Source of the DNA: Actinomadura meyerae
GTDB lineage: Bacteria; Actinomycetota; Actinomycetes; Streptosporangiales; Streptosporangiaceae
Length of the DNA: 64,000 bases
Direction: 5' to 3'
Assembly: GCF_900188445.1 (NCBI RefSeq)
Contig: NZ_FZOR01000010.1
Location: forward strand, 62,001 to 126,000
The notes beneath the pieces were generated by a model, which was given only the letters and a program-made list of their open reading frames with translations, ran no database searches and was not told the origin of the DNA. Each line of letters opens with the position of its first letter. The stretch's first letter is position 1. This document shows positions 16,848 to 25,596 of this stretch, in pieces. The translations under genes and the position numbers were made by a program.

Positions 16848-18404
16848 TTACTTCATCGTCAGGCTGTGCAGGAACGACTCGTAGTACGTGACGCTCTCGT
16901 CCCAGTGCGCCTGGTCGGTCGCCAGCAGGACCTGGTAGAAGATGCCGCCGTGCTTGAACACCCGCACGCGCGCGCGGCCTGGCGTGCCGTTCTTGGTGAA
17001 GGTGAACTGCGCTTCGGCCGCCTCCCCGTACTTGAACGGGACGCTCCGGTTGAAGCTCTCCTGCTTGAAGTCGGGATACGCCGCGCTGTCGTTCTTCATC
17101 TGGCTGAGCGCCGATGCCACGCCGTCCCCCGGGCTCTGCAGGGAGAAGCCGATGCGCTGGAACGCCAGCCCGCGCGTCAGGCCACTCGTCGGGTCGGTGA
17201 ACGTCACGTCGTCGCCCTCCGCCTCGTCCTTCCACCCCTGGGGGACGGCCGCGACGAAGTTCGAATCCCGGTAGATCCGGTAGCCGGCCGGTGTGGAGGG
17301 CTCTGTGGGCGACCCCGTGGACGGTCCCGTGGAGGACGCCGCGGACGGCGTCCCCGACGAGCCGCCGGGCCGGCCGTCCGGGTTCTCCTCGTCGCCGTTG
17401 CCGATGAAGACGACGAGCACGACAGCGGCGGCGACCAGCGTGGCCGCGAGTGCGCCCGCGGGCACGATCAGCGGCCACGGCACGCGCCGCGGCGCCGGGG
17501 GAGGGGGAGCGGGCGCCGTCTGGGCGGCCCCGAGCGGCGGGAGCGTGACGTCGTGCGGCGGCGGGCCGGGAGCCATCGGGGCCGGGGCCGGCGGCGGCGC
17601 CGCGTGGACGACCTGCCGGAGCAGCCGCCGGGCCTCGTCGGGGCCGATCCGCTGCGCGGGGTCCTTGCGCAGCAGCCCGTGCAGGACCGGCGCGAGCGGC
17701 CCGGCGAGGCGCAGCGGGTCCGGGTCGTCCGACAGGACGGCGGCCATCACGCCCCACACGTCCGGCCGGCCGAACGGCGGGCGCCCCTCCACGGCCGCGT
17801 AGAGCGTCCCGCCCAGCGACCACAGGTCGGACGCCGGGGTCGCCTTCTGGTGCCGCGCCTGCTCCGGCGCCAGGTACGCGGGGGAGCCGACGATCGCGCC
17901 CGCCTGCGTCAGGGTCTCGTCGCCCGCGACGGTCGCGATCCCGAAGTCGGTGAGCACGGCCCGGCCGTCCGGCAGCAGCACGTTCCCCGGCTTGACGTCG
18001 CGGTGCACGACCCCGGCCGCGTGCGCGGCGCCGAGCGCGTCCAGCAGGTCGAGGCCGATCGCCGCGACCCGGGCGGGCGGCAGCGGCCCCTCCCGGGCGA
18101 TGACCCGGTCCAGCCCCTCGGCCCGGACGAACTGCATGACGATCCACGGGCGGCCGTCCTCCTCGACGACGTCGTGGACCGTCACGATGCCCGGGTGGTC
18201 GAGCCGCGCCGCCGACCGCGCCTCCCGGAACGTGCGCGCGTACAGCCGCTCGACCTGCGCCTCGTCCAGGCCCTGCGGCAGCGTCACCTCCTTGATCGCG
18301 ACCTCGCGGTCCAGCGTCCGGTCGCGGGCACGCCAGACGGCGCCCATCCCTCCCCGGCCGAGCAGCTCCACGAGCTCGTACCGCGCCGCGATCAACTGAG
18401 GCAT
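16848..18404 (-). CDS. Ser/Thr protein kinase with extracytoplasmic sensor domain
   Basis: A 518-residue PknB-type receptor kinase. Residues 10-270 are the kinase: P-loop GRGGMGAVW (16-24), Lys38, HRDVKPGN (134-141), DFGIA (153-157) and YLAPEQ. A proline-rich linker follows, then one membrane helix at about 310-336. The outer C-terminal domain (about 385-518, YRIYRDSNFVAAVPQGW onward) resembles a lipoprotein-like sensor module. It should autophosphorylate and signal from the membrane; targets are unknown. It lies 50 bases downstream of rsgA and may be co-transcribed. Confidence 0.9.
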   Translation of the reverse strand: MPQLIAARYELVELLGRGGMGAVWRARDRTLDREVAIKEVTLPQGLDEAQVERLYARTFREARSAARLDHPGIVTVHDVVEEDGRPWIVMQFVRAEGLDRVIAREGPLPPARVAAIGLDLLDALGAAHAAGVVHRDVKPGNVLLPDGRAVLTDFGIATVAGDETLTQAGAIVGSPAYLAPEQARHQKATPASDLWSLGGTLYAAVEGRPPFGRPDVWGVMAAVLSDDPDPLRLAGPLAPVLHGLLRKDPAQRIGPDEARRLLRQVVHAAPPPAPAPMAPGPPPHDVTLPPLGAAQTAPAPPPPAPRRVPWPLIVPAGALAATLVAAAVVLVVFIGNGDEENPDGRPGGSSGTPSAASSTGPSTGSPTEPSTPAGYRIYRDSNFVAAVPQGWKDEAEGDDVTFTDPTSGLTRGLAFQRIGFSLQSPGDGVASALSQMKNDSAAYPDFKQESFNRSVPFKYGEAAEAQFTFTKNGTPGRARVRVFKHGGIFYQVLLATDQAHWDESVTYYESFLHSLTMK

Positions 18405-18454
18405 GAAGGGGACCTTACCGACGTACGCCCCGTCCGGCGCGGGGAATGGCGGCG

Positions 18455-19462
18455 CTATTCGGCGTCCGCGTCCCGGCTCGCGAGGAGGCGGCGCAGCGAG
18501 TCCAGCCGGGCCTGCGAGGCGTGCCCGTCGGCGACCCACCCGTCCAGGCCGCAGTCGTCCTGGAAGTGGTCGCAGTGCGGCGGGCAGCGCTCGGCGGCGC
18601 CCTCGGCCAGGTCGTCGAACGCGTTGATCACGTTCTCCGGGTCGACGTGCGCCAGCCCGAAGCTCCGCACGCCCGGGGTGTCGATGATCCAGCCGTCGCC
18701 GCCGGGCAGCTCCAGCGCGATCGCCGACGAGGAGGTGTGCCGGCCGCGTCCGGTCACCGCGTTCACATGGCTGACCGCGCGCTCGGCGTCCGGCACGAGC
18801 GCGTTCACCAGCGTCGACTTGCCGACGCCGGAGTGCCCGACGAGGACGGTGGTGCGGCCGGCGAGGTGCTCGCGCAGCTCCGCCAGGTCGCCGCCGCGCC
18901 GGGTCACCACGTACGGGACGCCGAGCGGCGCGTACTCGGCGACCAGCGCGTCCGCGTCCGCGAGGTCGGCCTTGGTCAGGCAGAGCAGCGGGTCCATCCC
19001 GGCGTCGTAGGCGGCGACGAGCTGCCGGTCGATCATGCGGGGGCGCGGTTCCGGGTCGGCCAGCGCGGTCACGATCGCGAGCTGGCCGGCGTTCGCGACG
19101 ATGATCCGCTCGAACGGGTCGGTGTCGTCGGCGGTGCGGCGCAGCGCCGAGGTGCGCGGCTCCACCCGGACGATCCGGGCGAGGGTGTCGGCGGCGCCGG
19201 ACACGTCCCCGACCAGCGCCACCCGGTCGCCCACGACCACGCCCTTGCGGCCGAGCTCGCGGGCGCGCATCGCGGTCACCGCGCGCTCGTCGTCCGTGCC
19301 CGGGTCGACGAGGCAGCGGTAGCGGCCCCGGTCCACGGCCGTCACGAAGCCGGGGGAGGCGTCCTCGTGCGCGGGACGGCGGCGGGTGCGCGGCCGCGAC
19401 CCGCGGCGCCCGGGCCGCACCCGGACGTCGTCCTCGTCGTAGTCGTGTGCTCGTCGAGCCAG
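18455..19462 (-). CDS. rsgA: ribosome small-subunit-dependent GTPase A, probable CTG start
   Basis: A 335-residue circularly permuted GTPase that helps mature the 30S subunit. An OB fold comes first, then G4 (LTKAD), G1 (GHSGVGKST), G3 (DTPG) and a zinc site (CPPHCDHFQDDC). The usual actinobacterial N-terminus contains DEDDVRVRP, and it is encoded here. Between the aroA stop (19480-19478) and that segment there is no in-frame ATG, GTG or TTG. The only sensible start is CTG 19462, with AGGGG a few bases upstream. GTG 19420 would cut off the conserved segment. The gene lies 15 bases after aroA. Confidence 0.92.
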   Translation of the reverse strand: MARRAHDYDEDDVRVRPGRRGSRPRTRRRPAHEDASPGFVTAVDRGRYRCLVDPGTDDERAVTAMRARELGRKGVVVGDRVALVGDVSGAADTLARIVRVEPRTSALRRTADDTDPFERIIVANAGQLAIVTALADPEPRPRMIDRQLVAAYDAGMDPLLCLTKADLADADALVAEYAPLGVPYVVTRRGGDLAELREHLAGRTTVLVGHSGVGKSTLVNALVPDAERAVSHVNAVTGRGRHTSSSAIALELPGGDGWIIDTPGVRSFGLAHVDPENVINAFDDLAEGAAERCPPHCDHFQDDCGLDGWVADGHASQARLDSLRRLLASRDADAE

Positions 19463-19477
19463 TGTCCGCCCCTGCCG

Positions 19478-20752
19478 TCAGGCGGGCGCCTGCATGGACG
19501 CCCACAACCGGGTGAAGTTCGGAAGAGTCTTGCCCACGGTTTGCGGATTCTCTACCTCGATGCCGGGAACGGCCAGCCCCAGCACCGCCGCCGCCATGAC
19601 CATCCGGTGGTCGTCGTAGGTGCGGAACACGCCGCCGTGCAGCGGGCGCGGCCGGATCTCCAGCCCGTCCGGCAGCTCGGCGGCGTCGCCGCCCAGCCCG
19701 TTGATCTCGGCGACCAGCGCCGCCAGCCGGTCGGTCTCGTGCCCGCGCAGGTGCGCGATGCCGGTCAGCCGGGACGGCGAGCCGGCCAGCGCGCACAGCG
19801 CGGCGAGCACCGGGGTCAGCTCCCCGACCTCGTGCAGGTCGGCGTCCAGCCCGCGGAACCCGCCCGCCGGGCCCCGGACGGTCAGGCCGTCCGGGCCGTG
19901 CGACACCTCGGCGCCCATCTCGGCGAGCAGGCCGCGCAGCGCGTCGCCCGGCTGCGTCGTCCGCGCCGGCCAGCCCGGCACGGTCACCCGCCCGCCGGTG
20001 ACGAGCGCGGCGCCGAGGAACTGCGCCGCGTTCGACAGGTCGGGCTCGATCACCCAGTCGCGGCCGCGCAGCGGGCCGGGGGCCACCCGCCACAGGTCGT
20101 CGCCGGTCTCGACCGCCGCGCCCGCCTCGCGGAGCATCTCGACGGTCATCGCCAGGTGCGCGCCGGACGGCACCGGCGGCCCCTCGTGCCGGACCTCCAC
20201 GCCCTTCGCGAAGCGCGGCGCGGCCAGCAGCAGCCCCGACACCAGCTGGGACGACCCGGACGCGTCGATCACGACCGCGCCGCCGCCCAGCGCGCCCGTC
20301 CCGCGCACGGTGAACGGGAGCGCGCCCCGCCCGCCGTCGTCGATCGCGGCGCCGAGCGCCCGCAGCGCGGCGATGATCGGGCCCATCGGCCGCTCCCGGG
20401 CGCGCGGGTCGCCGTCCACCGCCACCTCGCCGGCGGCGAGCGCCGCGACCGGCGGCAGGAACCGCATCACCGTCCCGGCCAGGCCCGTGTCGATGCTCGC
20501 CGGGCCGCGCAGCTCACCGGGGACGACGCGCCAGTCGTCGCCGTCCTCCGCCACCCGCGTGCCCAGCGCGCGCAGCCCCCCGGCCATCAGGTCGGTGTCG
20601 CGGCTGCGCAGCGGCCGGACGATCCGGCCGGGCGCCTCGGCGAGCGCGGCCAGCACCAGCGCCCGGTTCGTCATCGACTTCGAGCCGGGGAGCGGGACCA
20701 CGGCGTCCACCGGGGCGTGCGCGACCGGGGCGGACCAGTGCGGAGAGGGCAT
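19478..20752 (-). CDS. aroA: 3-phosphoshikimate 1-carboxyvinyltransferase (EPSP synthase)
   Basis: A 424-residue enzyme of the shikimate pathway that joins shikimate-3-phosphate and phosphoenolpyruvate. The substrate-binding motif [18 protein letters not shown] is near the N-terminus. [20 protein letters not shown] and the late [19 protein letters not shown] carry other active-site residues. Length is normal. It is the first gene of a minus-strand unit with rsgA. Confidence 0.96.
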   Translation of the reverse strand: MPSPHWSAPVAHAPVDAVVPLPGSKSMTNRALVLAALAEAPGRIVRPLRSRDTDLMAGGLRALGTRVAEDGDDWRVVPGELRGPASIDTGLAGTVMRFLPPVAALAAGEVAVDGDPRARERPMGPIIAALRALGAAIDDGGRGALPFTVRGTGALGGGAVVIDASGSSQLVSGLLLAAPRFAKGVEVRHEGPPVPSGAHLAMTVEMLREAGAAVETGDDLWRVAPGPLRGRDWVIEPDLSNAAQFLGAALVTGGRVTVPGWPARTTQPGDALRGLLAEMGAEVSHGPDGLTVRGPAGGFRGLDADLHEVGELTPVLAALCALAGSPSRLTGIAHLRGHETDRLAALVAEINGLGGDAAELPDGLEIRPRPLHGGVFRTYDDHRMVMAAAVLGLAVPGIEVENPQTVGKTLPNFTRLWASMQAPA

Positions 20753-20794
20753 GCCCCAAGGCTATCGGGCCCCGGCGGGTCATAACGGAAGGGC

Positions 20795-20841
20795 GGTCAC
20801 AGCGGACGGCGGGGTCACAGCGGACGGCGGGGTCACAGCGG
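20795..20841 (-). repeat. tandem 18-bp units overlapping the anti-sigma stop codon
   Basis: The unit GGTCACAGCGGACGGCGG (+ strand) is perfect at 20795-20812 and 20813-20830, and partial at 20831-20841. On the minus strand each copy gives CCG-CTG-TGA in the frame of the anti-sigma gene, so its last two codons and stop occur three times. Confidence 0.9.
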
Positions 20842-21564
20842 AATGGTGAGGAGCGTCCCGCCGTCGGCGCCGTCCAGCCGCACCACGAAGCTGCTGATCT
20901 GCTCCATGTCGAGCCCCGTCCCGCCCTGCATGACGAGCGGCTTGGGCTGGCCCGGCACGCCGTAGCCCTTGTCGGGGACGCGCCAGCCCGCGACGACGCT
21001 GCGCTCGCCGTCCCGCGACACGGCCTCCAGGTGGCACCGCAGCGGCCCCTTGATACCGCGCAGCTCCAGGCTGACCTGGGTGCCCCAGCCCTTGTCGACC
21101 AGCCCGACGGTGCCGGACGCGCCGGTGCCCGGGTCGGTCGCGTGGAACTGGCGTCCGGTGACGGACTGCGCCACCGGCGGCGCCTGCCGCTCGCCCTCGT
21201 CGTTCAGCACCGCGCCGATCGCGACGCCCGCGCCTAGCGCCACCGCTGCGGCGGCGGTGCCGACGACGTACGCGCCCCGGCGGAACCTCCGGTCGGCGCG
21301 CCGGCGGCCGCGCACCATGTCGAGCACTGCGGGCGGGGGTGTGGACGGCTCGTCCTCACCCGCCTCCGCCTCGTCCGCTCCCGGGACCGCGCCCGGCTCG
21401 GACGCCAGCGCGAAGAGGGCCCCGGCCGTCCCGGACAGCTCCCCCAGCTCGGCCTGGCAGCGCGCGCAGCCGGCCAGATGCGCCTCGAACGCCTGCCGGT
21501 CGCGGGCCTCGAGAAGGCCGAGCGCGTAGGCACCGACATCGGTGTGCTCGATCTGGGAGCTCAC
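20833..21564 (-). CDS. anti-sigma factor with zinc finger and membrane helix (RskA-type)
   Basis: A 243-residue anti-sigma factor. The zinc-binding anti-sigma motif is visible as His7, His29, Cys33 and Cys36 (AHLAGCARC). An acidic linker follows, then a membrane helix at about residues 97-120. The outer part resembles the RskA extracytoplasmic domain. It should hold the ECF sigma factor at the membrane until released by a signal or by proteolysis. The GTG start overlaps the sigma stop by four bases (GTGA), so the pair is coupled. Its stop lies in a tandem repeat. Confidence 0.88.
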   Translation of the reverse strand: MSSQIEHTDVGAYALGLLEARDRQAFEAHLAGCARCQAELGELSGTAGALFALASEPGAVPGADEAEAGEDEPSTPPPAVLDMVRGRRRADRRFRRGAYVVGTAAAAVALGAGVAIGAVLNDEGERQAPPVAQSVTGRQFHATDPGTGASGTVGLVDKGWGTQVSLELRGIKGPLRCHLEAVSRDGERSVVAGWRVPDKGYGVPGQPKPLVMQGGTGLDMEQISSFVVRLDGADGGTLLTIPL

Positions 21565-22160
21565 GAGGTCACCCCCCTCTCCTCCAAGGCGACGCGCAGG
21601 GCGCGCAGCGCGTAGTAGACGCGGGACTTGACCGTCCCCACCGGGATGCCGAGGTACTCGGCGGCCTGGTTCACCGTCCGGTCGCGCAGCACCGTCTCCG
21701 TCAGCGCCTGCCGGTGCGCGGGCGACAGGGACTCCAGCGCCTCCGCCACGACGACCTTGCGCAGCAGGCCGTCCAGCTCGTCCGCCATCGGCACGTTCTC
21801 CAGGGGGCCGTCGCCGACCTCCGGCGGCCGGACCTCGCGCTGCCGCCGGTTGTCGATCACGATACGACGGGAGACCGTGGCCAGCCACGGCATCAGCGAG
21901 GAAGTCCGGTCGTCCAGCCGGTCCGCGCTGCGCCACGCCCTGATCATGGTCTCCTGCACCACGTCCTCGGCCCACTGGCGGTCACCGCCGGTCAGCCGGA
22001 GGACGAACGCGAGGAGGGGCCGATGGTACTCGCGGTAGAGCGCGGTGACCATGTCCTCGTCGTCGATTGCGGCGCCGTCGGGCGGGCGTGCCGGGCCGGG
22101 GCGGCGGAGCAGGCTCCGCAGCCCGCCGGGCCGGCGGCCGGTCGATCCGGGAAGTGCCAT
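21561..22160 (-). CDS. ECF RNA polymerase sigma factor (SigL/SigK-like)
   Basis: A 199-residue ECF sigma factor. Region 2 (YREYHRPLLAFVLRLTGG to RIVIDNRRQRE) and region 4 (LSPAHRQALTETVLRDRTVNQAAEYLGIPVGTVKSRVYYALRAL) are complete. The frame is open to a TTG at 22202. However, that codon lies only four bases from a strong ECF-type -10 (22206-22210), so it precedes the expected transcript start. I therefore place the start at ATG 22160, with GGAGA upstream. It probably drives its own promoter and is controlled by the adjoining anti-sigma factor. Confidence 0.9.
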   Translation of the reverse strand: MALPGSTGRRPGGLRSLLRRPGPARPPDGAAIDDEDMVTALYREYHRPLLAFVLRLTGGDRQWAEDVVQETMIRAWRSADRLDDRTSSLMPWLATVSRRIVIDNRRQREVRPPEVGDGPLENVPMADELDGLLRKVVVAEALESLSPAHRQALTETVLRDRTVNQAAEYLGIPVGTVKSRVYYALRALRVALEERGVTS

Positions 22161-22205
22161 GGCCGGGGCGTCTCCGGGGTGCTCGTCGCGGGCGGTCGTC
22201 AAGCA

Positions 22206-22233
22206 GTACGGGACCGCTCCGCCCCCGGGTTCA
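22206..22233 (-). promoter_or_regulatory. ECF-type autoregulatory promoter of the sigma gene
   Basis: On the minus strand TGAACC (22233-22228) and CGTAC (22210-22206) are spaced by 17 bases. TGAACC with a CGT-type -10 is the known SigL-class promoter pattern. Confidence 0.75.
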
Positions 22234-22270
22234 ACCGTCTTGAGATTCTTTTAAGGCTCTCTTCGGGAAG

Positions 22271-23173
22271 TCAGCGCTTGACCGCCTCCAGGACCTTGCC
22301 CGCCTGGACGGCCGTTCCGCTCTTCACCGTCCTGCCGGCCTTCATCGCCTTCGCCGCCTGCGTGGCGGTGCCCGCCTTCACGCTCTTGCCCGCGGACTTG
22401 CCCGCCTTCGTCGCCTTCCCCGCCTTGAACGCGCCCGCGGCACCCGCCTTCGTGAGCATGCCGCCGGCCTTGCCCCCCGCCTTGCCGGCCTTACCGCCCT
22501 GCTTGGCCATGCCCTGCTTGGCCATGCCCAGAGCCTTCAGCATGCCGCCGGGCTTGGCGCCCTTCCGCATCGTGGCGGCCTTCATCTTCGCAGCCTTCGT
22601 CCCCTGCCGGGCGGTCTTGCGCGCGGCCTCCGCGCGCGCGATCCGCAGCTGGCGGGCGGCCTCCCGGCGGGCGTCCCGCAGCGTGGCGGCGGCCTCCCGG
22701 CGCATCGCCTTCGCCTCGGCGCCGCTCCTGATCTGCGACTCGCGCACCGCGCGGCGCAGCTCCGCGGCCCGCGGCGGGCGGCGCGGCTCGGTCGCCGCCA
22801 TCAGCAGCGCGCCGAACAGCGCGGCGTTCTTCAGCAGGTGCGCGCGCTCGTCGGCGCGGCGCTCGGGGTCGTCCTCGGTCCAGAAGCGGTGCTCGGTCGC
22901 CAGCGCCGGGACCAGCTGCGCGGCGAGCAGCAGCGTCGTCAGCCGCCGGAACCGGCCGGTCAGCAGCAGCGCGCCCGTGCCGAGGCTGATCGCGCCCTCG
23001 ATGCGGACGAGCGTCTCGGGGTCCTTGGGCATCCACTCGATCCGGTCGGCGACCGGCTTGACGGCCGGGCCGACCCGCTCGGCGCGCTCGCGGGGATCGC
23101 GGATGGCGTCCAGGCCGGTCGTGATGTAGGGCGCCGCCACAAGCGGGCGGGCCATGGTCGTGAAGGGTCGCAT
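22271..23173 (-). CDS. DoxX family membrane protein with long Lys/Ala/Gly-rich tail
   Basis: A 300-residue protein. Residues 1-130 are a DoxX-type four-helix membrane domain (MARPLVAAPYITTGLDAIRDP; TLLLAAQLVPALATEHRFW). Residues about 140-300 are strongly basic and low in complexity, with repeated K-A-G and K-S-G-K units, like histone H1 or mycobacterial HupB tails. Such a tail could bind nucleic acid, cell-wall polymer or lipid head groups; this is inference. ATG 23173 was chosen; ATG 23155 fits the usual DoxX start equally well. Related actinomycetes have a DoxX gene near sigR. Confidence 0.8.
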   Translation of the reverse strand: MRPFTTMARPLVAAPYITTGLDAIRDPRERAERVGPAVKPVADRIEWMPKDPETLVRIEGAISLGTGALLLTGRFRRLTTLLLAAQLVPALATEHRFWTEDDPERRADERAHLLKNAALFGALLMAATEPRRPPRAAELRRAVRESQIRSGAEAKAMRREAAATLRDARREAARQLRIARAEAARKTARQGTKAAKMKAATMRKGAKPGGMLKALGMAKQGMAKQGGKAGKAGGKAGGMLTKAGAAGAFKAGKATKAGKSAGKSVKAGTATQAAKAMKAGRTVKSGTAVQAGKVLEAVKR

Positions 23174-23284
23174 GACCGGCTACATGCCCAACGCGCCGCG
23201 CCTCAAGCGCCGTGGGAAGGGGAGTCGCGCCCGCCGCCGCGCCGTGGCGGCGGGCTGTCGCCGGCTCGTGGTGTTATGGGACCC

Positions 23285-24112
23285 ATGTGCGGACGCTATG
23301 CCACCACCCGCGCGCGTCAGGAGCTCCTGGACGAGTTCCAGGTTCAGGTCGACGCGGTCGACGGGGACATCCAGCCCGACTACAACGTCGCGCCGACGAA
23401 GCAGGTCCCGGCGGTGCTGAACCGGCGCCCGAAGGACGCCCCGGAGGGCGAGGCCGCGGTCCGCCAGCTGCGGACGGTGCGGTGGGGGCTGGTCCCGTCC
23501 TGGGCCAAGGACCTCTCGATCGGCTCCAGGATGATCAACGCGCGGTTCGAGACCGTCCACGAGAAGCCGTCGTACCGGCGGGCGTTCGCCCGCCGCCGGT
23601 GCCTGCTGCCCGCGGACGGCTACTTCGAGTGGTACACGATCCAGGACCAGGGCGGCTCGCCCGACCCCGCGGAGGGCGAGAAGAGGGCCAAGAAGAAGAA
23701 GCCGCAGAAGCAGCCCTACTTCATCAGGCCGAACGACGGCGAGGTCATGGCGATGGCGGGGCTCTACGAGCTGTGGAAGGCGCCGAAGGACGCCGCCGCG
23801 GAGGCCGGGCTCGAGGAGGGCGAGTGGGTGTGGACGTGCACCGTCATCACCACCGACGCCCCCGACGACCTCGGCCGCATCCACGACCGGATGCCGATGA
23901 TCGTCGAGCGGGACCGCTGGGACGCCTGGCTCGACCCGGAGCTCACCGACACCGAGCAGGTCCGCGGGCTGCTCGTGCCCGCCATGGCCGGGACGATGGA
24001 CGCCTACCCGGTGTCGAAGGCGGTCAACAGCGTCCGGAACAACGGCCCGGAACTCATAGAGCCGGTCATTTCCGGGGATAGTCCTGATGATCAGGCCGGC
24101 AGCCTGTTCTGA
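23285..24112 (+). CDS. SOS-response-associated peptidase family protein (SRAP/HMCES/YedK)
   Basis: A 275-residue SRAP protein. The family forms a thiazolidine cross-link to abasic sites in single-stranded DNA through Cys2, which must become N-terminal. The sequence MCGRYATTRA fixes the start at ATG 23285 and rules out an ATG nine bases upstream. Other conserved blocks are YNVAPTKQVPAV, WGLVPSWAKD, INARFETVHEKPSYRRAF, and a late CTVITTDAPDDLGRIHDRMP with the catalytic histidine. A lysine-rich insert (KRAKKKKPQKQ) lies in the middle. Confidence 0.95.
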   Translation: MCGRYATTRARQELLDEFQVQVDAVDGDIQPDYNVAPTKQVPAVLNRRPKDAPEGEAAVRQLRTVRWGLVPSWAKDLSIGSRMINARFETVHEKPSYRRAFARRRCLLPADGYFEWYTIQDQGGSPDPAEGEKRAKKKKPQKQPYFIRPNDGEVMAMAGLYELWKAPKDAAAEAGLEEGEWVWTCTVITTDAPDDLGRIHDRMPMIVERDRWDAWLDPELTDTEQVRGLLVPAMAGTMDAYPVSKAVNSVRNNGPELIEPVISGDSPDDQAGSLF

Positions 24113-24174
24113 CCGGTCGTCCGGACCGCGCCGCCGCGGGGGGAGGCGGCTCCAGCGCGAGGAGTGCGCCGCCC

Positions 24175-24504
24175 GTGGACACCGCCGCCGCCCGTTCCCG
24201 CCTTGAGGCCATGCTGATCGACCTGGACCGTTCCATCGCCATTCTCCGCGGCGAGTCGCCCGAGCGGGACGGCTCCGCCGCGGACGCCGGGGCCGGGCTC
24301 ACCGACCACGACCGGGTGGAGGCGGCGCTGGGCTCCCTCGAACGCCGGCGCGGCCGGGTGGCCGCCGCCCTGGAGCGGATCGCCGCCGGCGCCTACGGCC
24401 TGTGCGTCGACTGCGGTGAGACCGTCCCCGAGGGACGCCTGGAGGCCCGCCCGGACGCCGCCCGCTGCATCGGCTGCCAGTCCAGGCGCGACCGCGGGCA
24501 CTGA
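24175..24504 (+). CDS. DksA/TraR C4-type zinc-finger protein
   Basis: A 109-residue protein. A helical N-terminal hairpin is followed by the C4 zinc finger CVDC (near residue 80) and CIGC (near 100), as in DksA/TraR proteins that bind the RNA polymerase secondary channel. The function of the short actinobacterial versions is not established. The start is GTG 24175 with GAGGAG upstream. It lies 62 bases after the SRAP gene on the same strand. Confidence 0.88.
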   Translation: MDTAAARSRLEAMLIDLDRSIAILRGESPERDGSAADAGAGLTDHDRVEAALGSLERRRGRVAAALERIAAGAYGLCVDCGETVPEGRLEARPDAARCIGCQSRRDRGH

Positions 24505-24518
24505 CCGCGGACCCGTGC

Positions 24519-24578
24519 CCGCCTAGGTAGTCCGGCGCGGGCGTAGGCGGTCCGGCGCTCTCCTAGGCGGTCCGGCGC
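24519..24578 (-). repeat. three tandem 20-bp units overlapping the methyltransferase stop codon
   Basis: Units at 24519-24538, 24539-24558 and 24559-24578 all end in TCCGGCGC on the + strand. On the minus strand the first holds the TAG stop of the methyltransferase gene. The others keep a TAC or TAG at the same place but are out of frame, since 20 is not a multiple of three. Confidence 0.85.
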
Positions 24579-25420
24579 GCGCTCGCCAGCAGGTGGATGC
24601 CCAGGGACTCGTCCGTCTGCCGGGCGTTCAGCTCGGTCCGCACCAGGCGGGCGAGCGCGCGGGGCGACTCGCCGAGGACGTGCTCGACCGTGGAGGGGGA
24701 GAGCACCGTGCGCGGCCTGATCCACTCGACGTCGAGGCCCGCGTCGGCGAGCAGCTCGCGGAGCTGGTGGGCGGAGAACGAGCGGGTGATCGTCCCGTCC
24801 GGCCACGGCACGAGGACGACCTCGGCGCTCGGGACGTCCGACAGGTGCGCCCAGTAGTTCCGCTCCGCGAGCAGCGCCATCCCGAGCGTGAGGGAGTCGA
24901 CGCACAACAGGACGCGGCCGCCCGGACGCAGCACGCGCGCGATCTCGGCGACGGTCGCCTCGGTGGCCAGGTGCCGAGACAGCACCCGGTTCTCGGCGAC
25001 CACGGCGTCCATCGAGGCGTCGGTGAGGTAGGTGAGAGCGCCGGAGTCGCCCACCACCGGTACCGGCCCCCGCAGCGGACGGCCCCGCCCGTCCTGGAGC
25101 GCCCCGTCAGGGAGCGGGCCGTCCCGCAGGGTGGCGTCGAGGTGTGCGCGGGCGGGGGGCCTGCCGGGGCGGTCGGGGTCGCGCACCTCCAGCACGGCGT
25201 GGCCGGCGCCCGCGGCGCGGCCCGCGCTGTGGCCCTGGCCGCCGGAGATGTCCAGCACGCGGGACGGCCGGCGGGGCAGCCATCGGGCGAGCTGGGCGTC
25301 GGCCACCGCCCGGTAGAACCTCCAGTAGCTGGCCAGGGAATCCCCGGCCGCGGCTCCGGAGGTGTCGCGCAGGCTGGCGATGCTGGGCTCGGAAGGTCGC
25401 GCCGATGGCACGGAGTGCAC
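24563..25420 (-). CDS. class I SAM-dependent methyltransferase
   Basis: A 285-residue predicted methyltransferase. The SAM-binding loop is RVLDISGGQGHSAGRAAGAG, an unusual form with GGQG in place of GxGxG. An IARVLRPGGRVLLCVDSLTLG segment is the usual post-motif strand. The substrate is unknown. GTG 25420 was chosen because GGAG lies six bases upstream; a TTG one codon earlier is too close. It is divergent from sigR. Confidence 0.82.
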   Translation of the reverse strand: MHSVPSARPSEPSIASLRDTSGAAAGDSLASYWRFYRAVADAQLARWLPRRPSRVLDISGGQGHSAGRAAGAGHAVLEVRDPDRPGRPPARAHLDATLRDGPLPDGALQDGRGRPLRGPVPVVGDSGALTYLTDASMDAVVAENRVLSRHLATEATVAEIARVLRPGGRVLLCVDSLTLGMALLAERNYWAHLSDVPSAEVVLVPWPDGTITRSFSAHQLRELLADAGLDVEWIRPRTVLSPSTVEHVLGESPRALARLVRTELNARQTDESLGIHLLASARRTA

Positions 25421-25532
25421 CAAATGCTCCTGTTCTCGCCGTGTATGTCACTACCTTCCCCGTCCGGCCCCGATCATCACCCTGAGTGACGCGGCAGCGG
25501 GCGCGACGGGGATCCGGCCGGGGCCCCACCCC

Positions 25533-25560
25533 GGGAATCGGCGGGGCCGTTCCGGTGTTG
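25533..25560 (+). promoter_or_regulatory. SigR-type promoter of sigR
   Basis: GGGAAT at 25533-25538 and GTTG at 25557-25560 are spaced by 18 bases. This is the consensus for SigR (GGGAAY-N18-GTT), so sigR is probably induced by its own product under thiol-oxidative stress. Confidence 0.85.
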
Positions 25561-25596
25561 CACCGTCTCACACGAGCAATACGGAGGTGCGTGCCG

